Shown here one piece after another: positions 1-10,700 of a stretch of 64,000 nt of DNA. The stretch is from Kappaphycus alvarezii. Lineage: Eukaryota; Rhodophyta; Florideophyceae; Gigartinales; Solieriaceae. Below the pieces are notes generated by a model. It was not told where the DNA came from and ran no database searches. It saw only the letters and a program-made list of their open reading frames with translations. Where the stretch lies: positions 62,001-126,000 of the forward strand of contig NADL03000739.1 of NCBI GenBank assembly GCA_002205965.3, written 5' to 3'. Positions within the stretch are counted from its first letter, which is position 1, and the number at the start of each line of letters is the position of its first letter. The position numbers were made by a program, and so were the translations under genes.

Positions 1-1550
1 CCGCGATCAAGATGCCTGTGGCCCAGTTATGGGGGTACTGGTGAGTGCTGCAGAGTAACCGTACCCCTGTCGTGTGGACTGATCTCAGCGACGGCCTAAA
101 CGAACGTCCCGCAACGACGCACGGGACGACAATGTCCCCAGCTTATTTCTAGACTTAGAAGCGAGACTCCACCTCCATCCTGAAGGAAACACTTCGAAAC
201 TTCGTAGTCGTAAGCGACCCTCGTCTCCTCCGGAATAATTTTATGGGTACTAAACCTGTACTCACTCGAAAACATATCATGACAGGGGACCAGCATTGAG
301 TACAGTACAATATCCGAATTTGCAAGATATTTTTTACAGTATCCGAATTTGAGAGATGTTTTTACTTCGGATGAGTCTAGCAGATTCATGTTCTGATTTT
401 TTATTTTGTGACACGCTGTAATTAATATATATGTCAGTACACGCCAAGGTTCGCGGTGATACCAAGAGAGATTCTGAAAAATCTGTACAATGGCCAAAGC
501 AATTCCACTCCTGGGCAATGGGTGGCGGGCATGTGTATGGCGCCTAGATATTTACCTTGAAAAAATATCGTCTACCAACCATTCAAGTCCATTCAATTCC
601 ATTGAGTGCACATTATATTAATTGACATCTTTATTGAGACTTAAGGGTTAGCCTAAAAGTATACAAAAGCTTATAAATTTTTTTGTAGGAGAAAAAAAGC
701 AATTGACAGACAGATTCAAGTGCATACCCAAGTTGTCTAGAAGTTTAAAGTAAACTTCTGCCCTAATAAACGTGGCTTCAACACTAACACCTGAGCATAG
801 GTGGTAGACATTGACCCTTCTATACTGCCTTTCAGCCTCTCATCTCATCCCCGCAACCATACTCTGTAACATTCTTGTCGCTTGAAAATCCTCCGTCTCG
901 AAAAACTAGTTCTGAGAATTTCATCCTTGGAAGATTAATCCATATCATTCCTACTAACATAGGTTCCAATACAATGACATAATTCAGATTTTTTGTACTT
1001 TCGTGAATGACCAGTAATATTCCTATTCTTCCAACAAAAAGATGGCCAGCGCCAATATGTTTCTCTTCCTCTGCCATTCGACCCGCTGCCTCCCCCCTAA
1101 GGCAATAACGAGAGCGACGATAGAGACATTGACCTCCTGCAACCACCTGGTCGCCGTCAGAGCTCCATGGATCCGCAGTCCAGAGCTTTTATAGAAGTCA
1201 GTACTCCAAATTACTTCCGCATACTACTCACGAATTTGGAAACCACCCTTACCATCCAGTACTCAAAAAGTGCATCAAACACACACTTATGCCTCCCCGG
1301 CACCCCCGCCCACAAAGCCCAACACAACATGCATCCTCCGTCAAACATCCCGACTCGAACCCAGCTACGCGATTACCGGAACATCTACCCCCGTACAAGA
1401 AGAGACACTAGGACCCCCTATAAAATCGCCCCGAATACCGCCATGCCCCCCAACCAGACCCCCCCCTTCTATGAAACTCGTTGGCCCCCTAAATGACACA
1501 TTACGGTAGCTCAATGGAATACCTGTGATCTCGTAACTTTCTTACCATTC
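1..1550. other. Left-edge spacer, no gene recognised
   Basis: Mixed-composition DNA. Open frames of 140 codons (96-518, minus) and 104 codons (832-1146, minus) show no motif that I recognise and have no supporting context. An imperfect tandem repeat built on TATCCGAATTTG lies around 312-355. A C-rich patch occurs at 1290-1490. I see no RNA gene here. The stretch ends where the first copy of the dispersed repeat begins. Confidence 0.4.
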
Positions 1551-2520
1551 ATTCTGATAGGAATAAATCCTCGGGAGAAGGAATAATCAGAACCATTTAC
1601 CCAAGTAGGGGATGTTGCAAGTGAAAAAAGTGCTACCGTGTTATAGTTTAGCGAAAAGAAATAGCTGGGTAGGGACGACAGTTACGAGGGCCACAAGAAA
1701 AATAGAAGGGCAGTTTCTAACAATTATGCTCTGTGACCAGCATGAGAAAAACTTTTCTTGGCCTGAAACTAACCCTCAACTTCCTAACTACTTAGGACTT
1801 GACTTGAAGTTGTCTGCTAACTTGCTTTACCTATACAACAGAAGTAGATTTATGAGCTTATATAGGTTTTTTGGCTAGCCCTAAAGTCTCAAACAGACAT
1901 GCTGTGTACCACAAAATGCATCAAATGGAATCGTGTGAACAAGAAAGACGAACAGCAGACACTATCAGGAAAAATATGTATATTTCCTCCTCACAATCCA
2001 ATTCCTTGAGACTAGAGCCAAATAATTCCTCCAAAATATCTATTCGCGCCATGCAGTCCCTACAGATCTCTTCGAACGGCCCAGAATCATAGATAGTCCC
2101 CTCAGACATATCTGACTCCTCCAATCCCTCCTCAAACCCTTCAACCTCTTCATACCCGCCAGAGAAGTAAGAAATAGCAATTAATCCTTCAATCTTTCCT
2201 CATTCTCACAGCAGCACCCCACCATTGTACACTAGTGGTTCCTACGGGTCCACCCAGTCCTCCTCACCTTCCGATCCCTTCCACTTCAGCCTTAGCCTCC
2301 TCCTCTTCTACCTGCTCTTCTGCCTCCACCTCCTTCTCTGCCTCCTCGAGGCAGTGTCGGAAGACCCACTGCCGAAAAGTGTTCCCAGCCCATTCTCTAG
2401 ACTAGTAATCACAGTCAATTCACGTCCAACAAGGAGTACAAGTTGGTCCTCCAGAAATGCGCCGCAGCTTGATGCCCACTGCGCATGCACGGGGAAAATT
2501 ACAACACATACAAGGCCGTG
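1550..2520 (-). repeat. Dispersed ~1 kb repeat, copy A
   Basis: Aligned by eye with 3,935-4,890 (copy B) and 42,885-43,960 (copy C). All three share the order AGAACCATTTACC-like start, AAAAGTGCTACCGTG, a GATGCTCTGTGACCAGC block, and then a pyrimidine-rich half. On the minus strand each carries an acidic reading frame. In copy A it is broken, but RQWVFRHCLEEAEKEVEAEE can be read near 2,300-2,390, matching REWVPRHFFEEAEEAEE in copy C. The copies are diverged by many substitutions and small indels, so they are old. The family is not recognised; its position next to a Harbinger transposase suggests it is part of that element. Confidence 0.75.
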
Positions 2521-2574
2521 CTTGGTTTTTTAGTTGAACAGCTGCCGGCATCCGTATGGTCGCATACTTAGAAG

Positions 2575-3083
2575 CCGAACGTGATTACGTTGCGCGACAA
2601 GGTGCGCAATAGCTTGGCCGACAGAGCGGCGAAGAAAATCTTGAACGAGATCGCTTCCGACATACCTGAGGAACTATCGGAATCATATTTGCTCTTGGAC
2701 GGCCTTCTTCTTGAGAAGAAGGAAAGCGACGAGAAGAAGCGATAGTCCCGCCGTGTACTAGCCGAAGCAAACCAACTCCTTGTTGCCGCCGGCGAGGCGC
2801 TCCCCATCCAAACGGTTGAACGTGCAACGAGCGAACCTGTCTCCGCGTCGAAGTCGAAGCACAAGCGCAACGACGAGTATGACTTAGAAGGTTGGGTTGC
2901 TGATATGAAGGAGGAGATTATCGAGCGTAATCGATTCGGTTCCGAGAAACTTGAACTGCTAAAGCGTGAGTTGGAGCTGCAGGAGAAGATATTGCAGAAG
3001 AGGCGAGGGAACGCGAAGCTTTCTGCGCTCAGCAAGGTTCTATCTCAGAGCTTTTGAAGGTACTGATGGACAAGATGAAGTAA
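2575..3083 (+). pseudogene. Harbinger-associated coiled-coil (SANT-partner-like) ORF, broken
   Basis: The plus strand reads as a charged helical protein. An Asp/Glu/Lys-rich segment is followed by a basic linker (SKSKHKRNDEYDLEGW) and a strongly helical heptad-like tail (FGSEKLELLKRELELQEKIL), ending LLKVLMDKMK just before the stop at 3,081-3,083. One in-frame TAG and at least one frameshift interrupt it. PIF/Harbinger transposons usually carry a second ORF, a MYB/SANT-like DNA-binding partner, next to the transposase. The charged C-terminal coiled coil and the tail-to-tail arrangement with the transposase fit that role. The SANT domain itself was not seen, so the assignment rests on context. 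It is probably non-functional. Confidence 0.45.
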
Positions 3084-3093
3084 ACCAGTTCAC

Positions 3094-3973
3094 TCAACCG
3101 AACATATACTCGTCGATTGCAGGTGGCATGTCTTGGTACCTGGCTATGTTCTGCCCATCTTTGTAGGCATATGTCCGAAATTTCCAAAATAAAGCACTTG
3201 ACTTGCACAAAAATCCAACTGGTGCCATACGCATCTTGATATCCCGAGCAAATTCTTGTCTAATCCATAACTTTTTGAGATCTTTGTATTTTTGCTCTAC
3301 GGATACTCGACTATTACTCATTTTGGCATTGAATTCTTCTTCATCTGGTGAAAGAATTCTGGTGAAAGGGCGCATCATCTACGGTCGAATAAAGTATGTT
3401 TGATAGCCAAAGATGTAGAATTACCCATCAGCTAGCGTCATACTTCCTTGTAAAAACGTTTCCCATCCGCTATTTCGCAGTAGAGTAGGATCATGATGGC
3501 GTTCTTCTTCGTTTCCGTACAATGCGAAAATAAGAAAAAGGGAGAACTGGGTGTATGGTACAACAGATAATGGACACGTTTTTGCTCAGAATAGCAAGGA
3601 TGCTGGTTCGCGTTCCCTCCTTCATCACCTTGCATTCGGATCTTGGTACAATCTATGAAACCCACGCAGTCCTGGAGAGCAGTGTCGGCGTTGTTTATAT
3701 CTTCAGCATAGCTTTACGAGCCCATAAGTAGTTCGCCACCGCGCAGCTTGAGCAACTTGCCGTACTTGTCAACAAATGACTCGGTCATCTTCCGAAAACT
3801 TCACTTAACTGTGACGAGTGCATGCTGAACTTGAGGTCTCTATCGTACCAACGGTGGGCAGTGGCCAATCGGAGCCAAATCATCTCAGACGCGACCATTA
3901 GCTCACATATGTAGGAATTTTGGGAGGTTGCTGATAGACAAAAATCGTCGGGAGAAGAAATACTAAGAACCAT
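3094..3973 (-). pseudogene. PIF/Harbinger DDE transposase, decayed
   Basis: Read on the minus strand, pieces of a Harbinger (DDE_Tnp_4) transposase occur in order. The N-terminal part has MHSSQLSEVFGRMTESF followed by DKYGKLLKLRGGEL. The first catalytic region is GFIDCTKIRM then GGNANQHPCYSEQKRVH. The C-terminal region has FNAKMSNSRVSVEQKYKDLK, PVGFLCKSSALFWKF and ends PPAIDEYMFG. The first catalytic Asp (FID) and the late Glu (VEQ) are present. The second motif, normally RRHD, reads KKNA, so the catalytic Asp is lost. Several frameshifts and a stop interrupt the frame. The enzyme would cut and paste the element in the nucleus; this copy looks dead. It is convergent with the ORF at 2,575-3,083. 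Confidence 0.8.
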
Positions 3974-4890
3974 TTACCTCAAGAAGGATATTTTGTAAGC
4001 AATAAAAGTGCTACAGTGGTACAGTTGAGCGAACAAAAAGGGGTGGGTATGGATGACAGTTCAGAGAGCCCCAATCAAGTATAGAAGGGGCAGGGTCTAC
4101 CACTGATGCTCTGTGACCGGCATAAGAAAATGGTTCTTGGGTCTGTAGTTGTCTCCCTTCCTACTACTCGGGACTTGTTTTGAGTCTGTCTGCCAACTTC
4201 CTTCCCTTCACAAGAAGATGCAGTTTACTCAGCTTAAATAGACATTTTGGCTAACCCCAAAGTCTCAGACAAACATACTAAGAACCTTAAAATGTACTAG
4301 AACAAATCATGTGGACGATAGAGACTAGCGATAAGATACTTAAAGATTAGTATCTACATGTAATCATCACATCGTCATTCTCAATATCAGGACCAAACAA
4401 CTCCAAATATTCATACTCCAGATAAAATCCCAACAAATTCTCTCGAACGGCTCAGAATGATAGATGGTCTCATCAAACATATCAAGATCCTCTAATCCGT
4501 CCTTGCGACCCTCAGTATCCGATCCAACCCCCTCCAAAGAGTCCAAGATCACTATGACGCTCTTACTCTCCCCTTCATCCTCCAAAGCAACACTCTCATC
4601 GTTGTACTTCAAAGGCTCCCACGGGTCTACCCATTCCTTCTCTTCATTCGAACTTTTGAATCCACCTCATCCTCCTCCGCCTCCTCTAAGAAATTATGAA
4701 GAACCCAATCCTGAACACGGTTCTGGTCCATCCTGCGGTAGTAGTCGTCGAAATCCGTCGGCTCATGCTGAAGCAAGGTCAGACCGTTGATATAACCTGG
4801 CCCCCTGGTGAGCTTCACGATGGTAGAACGGGGTGGAGGTTGGTCATTTTTGAGAGAGGGCGAGTGGCTGATGGTTTGCTCTTCTGCTAG
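3935..4890 (-). repeat. Dispersed ~1 kb repeat, copy B, with acidic ORF
   Basis: This is the second copy, in the same orientation as copy A, starting directly at the N-terminal side of the Harbinger transposase. On the minus strand two adjacent open frames (4,818-4,627 and 4,612-4,367) give an acidic protein. It begins with a short tract containing DFDDYYRRMDQNRVQDWV, continues through an EEAEEDE run, and ends in an Asp/Glu-rich region. Homology with copy C reaches to about 4,890. This copy alone continues into transposase sequence, suggesting the repeat is the 5' part of the Harbinger element and that A and C are truncated relatives. Confidence 0.7.
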
Positions 4891-5274
4891 TCCGAATAAG
4901 AGGCTGGCCGCCCTAGACGGATTTGAATAGCGCCAGCAGTCATATAATCTCTAGGCCCAATGAATAATAAAATCAGAGAAAAATGATTTTGCAATTGAGC
5001 ACTAACTGTAACGGCGTTCATAGAGTCTGTTTTGTCCGGTAATATCATGCGTAAAAAGAACCTCGACCGTAGTTGAAGATATTTAGATTCGTATGCTACA
5101 AAATACCCTCAAAAGATCTTGAACAAATTTCTGGAGAGGGAGGGAGTGAGTAGATAATTGCTTCGTAGGAAAAGCAAAGAGAGGAAGGGAGAAGAGAAAC
5201 TAGGATTTTTGTCACGTAGGCGAGAACGAAATGAATAGAAACACCTTAAAACCAATTATTCCAAAAAAAGCTAA
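4891..5274. other. Spacer, nothing recognised
   Basis: AT-leaning DNA with a purine-rich patch at 5,130-5,210. I see no gene, RNA or clear repeat between the repeat copy and the LINE. Confidence 0.4.
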
Positions 5275-5499
5275 ATGTCTCGTTTTTCTCGTATCAGTTG
5301 CACCCCCTCAGCCAAGTGCATCGGAGATCTTTTTCATCCCAGACAGCTTGAACCTGAAATCAGTCAGGAGCTGACTCTCGGAGAACGCGTTGAGGCTGAA
5401 ACTGATGCATTGAATGCATCGGCGCCTCTGCTGCAAAAGAGCAATATATTCGTTTTCTCGACCAGCTCGTGCAATTGCCCGCAAAACGATAGGCTCACT

Positions 5500-7242
5500 G
5501 AGTTCGAGCCCGGTGGCCATGATGGCGCATGACGCCATCGCTTACGACGAGGAATCCATCGATGCAAGGCGTAGTCCCGTTGATGCAGGGGAAGCTCGAG
5601 TCGTACCAAACTACGAAATTCGTCCCTCGTAAACCCTCTATTGATGACTCTCAAGACTTCCTCGCGCCATTCCAAACGGCCAATAGTATCAAGGCCGGCA
5701 TGGACGCCGTCATCCATGACACCCCCACCCTGCTTCCCTGCTTCCCTGGCGCTCTGCATGTGGCCACGGTCCTCAGCGACGCCAAAAACGCTCTCAACCG
5801 CGTTGACAGACAGTTAATGCTGTGACAGACAGTTAATGCTGTGTCACTTTCCCGCACTCGCTACTTGTCTGGCCCGCTTCATGAATATGATATACGGTCA
5901 CGCTCAGCCGCCGCTGATTACACCGAATCGCCAGAACACGGTCATCATGAGTGCTCCGGGCACCATGTAGGGCGACCCGGCCAGTATGTTTATGTTCTCC
6001 CTCGCGATCCAACGACTCATCCGGAAAATAGCCAAGGACAGCATCATCGTCCTCAATCAATGGTACGCGGACGATGGGGCCCTCATGGGGGCACTCCAGG
6101 GTCTGCGCCGAGCTGCGCCGAGCACTCCGTCTACTTTAGGTAGAAGGTCCAGATATCGGCCGCTACGTCAACAAGGGGAAGACGCGCATTTACTGGCCAA
6201 ACATGCTTCTGCTGGAGCTCGCGGTCTTTCTCCACGAGTTTCCTTCTCCAAGTGCTCTCGGGACGGCTTCGAGCTCTTAGGAGCGCCGACCGGCAACTAG
6301 GCCTTCACCGACTTACTCCTCCGGGTCAAGGTCGATGGGTGCCGCCGCACCCTCAGACTGCTTACCCATGTCTGTGACCCCGCGCCCGATTTCACATGCA
6401 CCGGATCTGCGCGTCGGCATTCCTCCTCACCCACGCGTTTCGACTCGCCGATCCACAACACGCTGTCCCCGCTGCACATGCCTTCGACGCTCTGCAGAGA
6501 TCTTGTTACACGGAGCTCCATGGGATCGCCCAGGCGGATACCACCTGGGAACATGCCACGCTACCCATCGCCTGGGAGGTCACGGATTTGCCCTCATCTC
6601 CCCGTTCCTTCACGGAGCGGTCACCGCTAGCATCATCGACGCGGCTCCGGGTCGCGAGAGAACAGCAATGTACACGACGCAACGTTCCGCCGCCCTCTGC
6701 GGTACCGATACCGGGGCGGCAGGGCGTTTCTGTTCCGTCAAGCCTTGCCGCGACTCCGCGACTTCTCGCTAAGCATCCCCGGGCATTCGGACTCCGTTGA
6801 CCTCGGCCCCTTTGACCCAGCCCTGCTTGCTGCCAGACCATCCAAACTCCAAACCCATCTAAATGGTGTGCAGCAAGAGGCAAAGGCAAGGGTCCACTGA
6901 CGCGACGACTTGTGGGTGGCACACCCCAACCCGGCTGACCACAGCACCAATGATGTTCGACACAGGATTCGTGGCCTGGCGTTCGGGAACAGCCCCGCCG
7001 CTGCATTTCTATTCGCCCATCCCACAGCCGCTACGGTGGTGTCTACAGCCCACTGGCAGACCATGCTCCGCCGGCATGGCGGCCTCCCCGTCTATGATGA
7101 CTCCCTCCCACTCACCTGCGCCCACTGCAACCAAACTATGAACGCGCGGGACTACTCGGCGGACCTCTGCCCTGCCGGTTTCGGTTGCCCGCATCGCCAC
7201 AACTCGCCACGCAACGTCCTCGTGTACTACAGTCCCCAGTAG
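5500..7242 (+). pseudogene. Non-LTR retrotransposon (LINE) reverse transcriptase, broken
   Basis: A reverse transcriptase of the non-LTR type is recognisable across several frames. The fingers/palm region has PFQTANSIKAGMDAVIHDT near 5,670, VATVLSDAKNALNRVDRQL near 5,770 (palm Asp), GDPASMFMFSLAIQRLIRKI near 5,970, and the catalytic box QWYADDGAL near 6,060. The thumb/connection region contains RICASAFLLTHAFRLADPQH at about 6,400. A C-terminal zinc-binding segment (CAHCNQTMN, then CPAGFGCPHRHNSPRNVL) runs to 7,242. The catalytic Asp pair is intact, but frameshifts and a stop before GDPAS make it inactive. The conserved element tail seen at 34,430-35,039 is missing here, so the copy is also 3'-truncated. 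Confidence 0.85.
5804..5841 (+). repeat. 19-bp tandem duplication inside the LINE RT
   Basis: TGACAGACAGTTAATGCTG occurs twice in perfect tandem (5,804-5,822 and 5,823-5,841), directly after the NRVDRQLML segment of the reverse transcriptase. The extra 19 bp shifts the frame. It is a small duplication, either real or an assembly slip. Confidence 0.9.
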
Positions 7243-7286
7243 ATACTGAACGCACTAAACTTCTTTCTATGTTATTTGTAACAGTG

Positions 7287-7490
7287 CAGTACTGTACAGT
7301 AAACGTACTGTAAATGAACCCTCCAAGGGTTCCCCAATTGCTGTAAAACGTGTACATTAGCACAATATGAAAAGAAGAGTTTTTGAACACTGAAATCGTC
7401 GCTGGCATTGATTTGGCCGGATGCGCCGTGTTGGAGCAGATACAGTATGTAATGCTGTACTGTACATTAACACAGGGTTGTTGTACAGTA
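7287..7490. promoter_or_regulatory. TACTGTACAGTA palindrome cluster upstream of UGGT
   Basis: CAGTACTGTACAGTAAACGTACTGTA lies at about 7,287-7,312 in two overlapping parts. Further copies (TACAGTATG, CTGTACTGTACATTA, TTGTACAGTAG) follow at 7,441-7,490. The cluster sits between the LINE remnant and the UGGT start at 7,759. Similar clusters lie upstream of other conserved genes here. A regulatory role is inferred from position only; a decayed miniature transposon is the alternative. Confidence 0.4.
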
Positions 7491-7758
7491 GCACAAGGCT
7501 GTTGATGACTGAAGTTTATCCAATGAGCGCTTCCATGACACCCTCGAAGAAATCAACCTCGCTATTCAGCCAGCCGGCATACACTTCATGAAACTACCGA
7601 GCCGTTACAGCTGCGGCTCAACAACTGTCCGGCGGGGAGGATACTCTACCGGTGTTCATCTTGACATCCTTCCATACCGCGCTGCCGTCATCTGATCCGT
7701 ATGAAATTTTGCGTCCCGTCAACTTTCTTATACGAGAAGAATCGGGTTTGTGGATCAA

Positions 7759-10700
7759 ATGAAACTTCTATTCATTTTCCTTCACTTTCTCCAGGCCCTC
7801 TTGTTTTTTTCCGCACCTGCCACATCTCGATCGGTGAGCATTGGTCTGCACGCATCATGGCCTCACACCCCGATTTCCTCCGAAGCAACGGCATGGGTTG
7901 CTCAGGTAAGTCCTCGCCGATCCGTACACTCTTCGCCTGTAAATTCTTGAATATGCTAATTTGCTAACACCATCATCCCTCGCACAGGTAATGGGAAATC
8001 GCCGAGTGCTTCCCTTTTTGCAATCTTTGACTGCCCTTGCTAAACCTCACCTGTCCAACGAGGCCTCCATTTCACATCGTCTTGAACATCAGCTGCTTCT
8101 CGATGCCTTGGAGAAACATGCATCTCACGAGCTGGTTAGAGCAACATTCGCCTGGGTACTTCATGCCCGTCAGTATTCCCCACATGTTCAATTTCACCAT
8201 TCGGTTGCGAATGAGGTGCTACGTGCCTTTGATTCATCCATTCGCCATCATCACGTGTTTGCCGTCCGCATCAATTATGCTCTCAATACTGCCGCCCTCC
8301 TTACTGACTCCGAACACATTGATGGCTGCAAAGGCTGTCCAAATATGGAATGGAATAACACTGAGAAAGGGCTGCTTCCTGTCGCTCTGCAGCTGCCTCG
8401 GGAGATTGACTTGACTGCAGGGTGTCCACGTGTGGAACGTCAGGATCAGGTCATGTTGTTCGCGGATATTCTTTCTGCAAAGTTCCCTGACTGGCTTGAC
8501 AAGGTTTCGGACAAGATTAGCGCGGGAGATTGTTCTACCCATACTTTCTGCGGTTTTGGAGCCCAGCTATGGGAGATTCCGAGGGGGAGGCAAGGGACCT
8601 GGTTGCAGGGCTTCATCATCAAGGCGGCTTTGAGGAGTACTGAGTTTAAGGTTGTTGATGACCGGGTGTTTTCAACCATGCTTTTCCAAGATTGTGCGTT
8701 CGGGGACCAAAATTGTCAACAGACGGCCGTTGAAGACGGAGACGGCGATATCGAGTGGGCTGAGGTGGACACTGCCAAGGACAAAGATGTGAAGGACGAG
8801 GAGCGAGCTTACAAAGGCTTCAAAGCTCTTCAATTTATCAAGAGGAATTCTGGTGACAGCCTGGAGAAAGCATTGGAATTGGCGAGGTCCTTTGCTGAAG
8901 ATACCCCTGCGGTTGTCAGATCCAAGCGGTTCACTGAATTTGATGAGGCAGAAAGCAATGACATCAAGGAACGATAAGGCATTCGGAAGTTTCGAGAAGT
9001 CGTCGCGGGGGATCATTTGTTCATCAATGGGTATCCTGTCGATCTAACATCTTCCATCCCGGGGATGGAGGAAATATTTCAATGTTTGTCATTTTCGACA
9101 ATTACCGAGTTGAACCGACAGGTTGTACTGGGGGAAGAAGGTGCAGAGCAAGTAGCAGTAACTCCAGAAGATGGCGATGGACCAAAAAATAGGTTACGTG
9201 TTGATCTGAATCTGGGGGGAAGACTGAATTCTTCTCTTGTTTGGTTCAACGACCTTCACAACGACAGCAGGTACAAAGATTGGCCGAGCCTATATGCCCA
9301 CAATCAGGAAGACATTGCGCGCTTCCAGAACCTCATAAACTCTCAAGAAAGGAAAGGTGCGGCCGGGGACCGAGCATCTAAAACTTGCCAGAGTGAAGGC
9401 CCACCACCTGTCGCTCGTAGTGGCCCTCGATGCTGGAGATCCTCAGCAATTTGTGTACGCCGGTATTCCCACGACTATTGTCCGCAGCAACTTACCAATT
9501 CGTATTGGGCTTGTCATGGTACCGAATGGGAGAGTATCATCTCTCATTGCAGCTGGATTTCATTACTTCCTCCGTTTAAAAGGACGGAAAACATCTGCTC
9601 TCTTTTTGCAGATGATTCAGCAAGTTACACAGTACATTGGTGGTGGTTTCCAGCAGGTACCGCTGACGGAGCAAATTGTTGAGGTTGCATTTCAGCAAAT
9701 GGCAGGTAAACTAGGTGGTGAGTACAAGTCAGCGGCAGATGTTTTGGATCGTGACGAAAATATCAAGCAAACGTTGCACGAAGCAACGGCTTTTGCCAGA
9801 GAGGCGGAATTATTTTCTGAAAGAACCGATGGCATGGGTGAGCATGATGATGTTACAAGTACCCAGCAATTTTCGTTGCTTGGGATTTTGAATGGGGTGG
9901 TTTGAAGGATATATCATCAGACGTCATTACCGTTGCCTTGGCCGAACAAAGTCGCATTGCCACGTTTCTGAGTTCAGATCGAGAAGCATCTGATGAAGGA
10001 GGGGATGATTTTGAACAGTGGGTTAAGCAAGACTCAAGGCTCATCGTTGTCGGTGGCTGAGTCAGGAAATGAAAAGAGGGGACACACGCTTTCTCGTTTC
10101 AAAACTGATGATGACGAGGGACGAGTCCCAGGTCTGTGATATTTGCACTCCGCGAAAAGCTACGGCACATAGATTACCTGAGAAAAGACTCCGACAAAGA
10201 GCTCTTTGGCGGGAGCAAAATTACTGTGTGGGTGATTGGTGCCAATCGCCAAGATGAGAGGTTTCAAAGGATTGCTTCCCTGGTACGGGAATTGGCATCA
10301 TCTAATTTTGCCATTCAAACAAGGGCGCGTTTTGCATTCTTAGAAGCTACTTCAGCTATCCACAGTGCAGTGATGGAGCATTCACCGGGGGGCAACACTG
10401 ACGAAGAAGTGTTTATTGCAATTAACGGAAAGATAGTGGTTGCCTCGGGTATCAAAACGGTTGACGATCTAAAGGTTGAAGTAGCTACAGAGATGGAGCG
10501 GATCTCATCATCCTCAACTTTATCTGATGATGCCTTCCTCATTGATACGACTCTGGGAGCAGATGTAAGGAGCGCATGCGCGTCTGACAAGACGTAAGAT
10601 CCTCAAGAGAGCCGCAACTAAGCATAGCAGAATTGCGTAAGGCCATTGCTGTCAGCAATGTCTCGTCTTTGACCTTCAAAAAGGATGTACAAACGGGCAA

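Noticed and set aside
2568-3035. 155-codon minus-strand frame opposite the Harbinger partner ORF
   Set aside because: It is a Ser/Phe/Arg-rich mirror of the Lys/Glu-rich coiled coil on the plus strand, which has the meaningful heptad pattern.
8975-8977. Reassigned TAA codon (non-standard nuclear code)
   Set aside because: Only one internal TAA was seen in conserved genes, and TAA or TAG end other genes at the expected places. An error is simpler.
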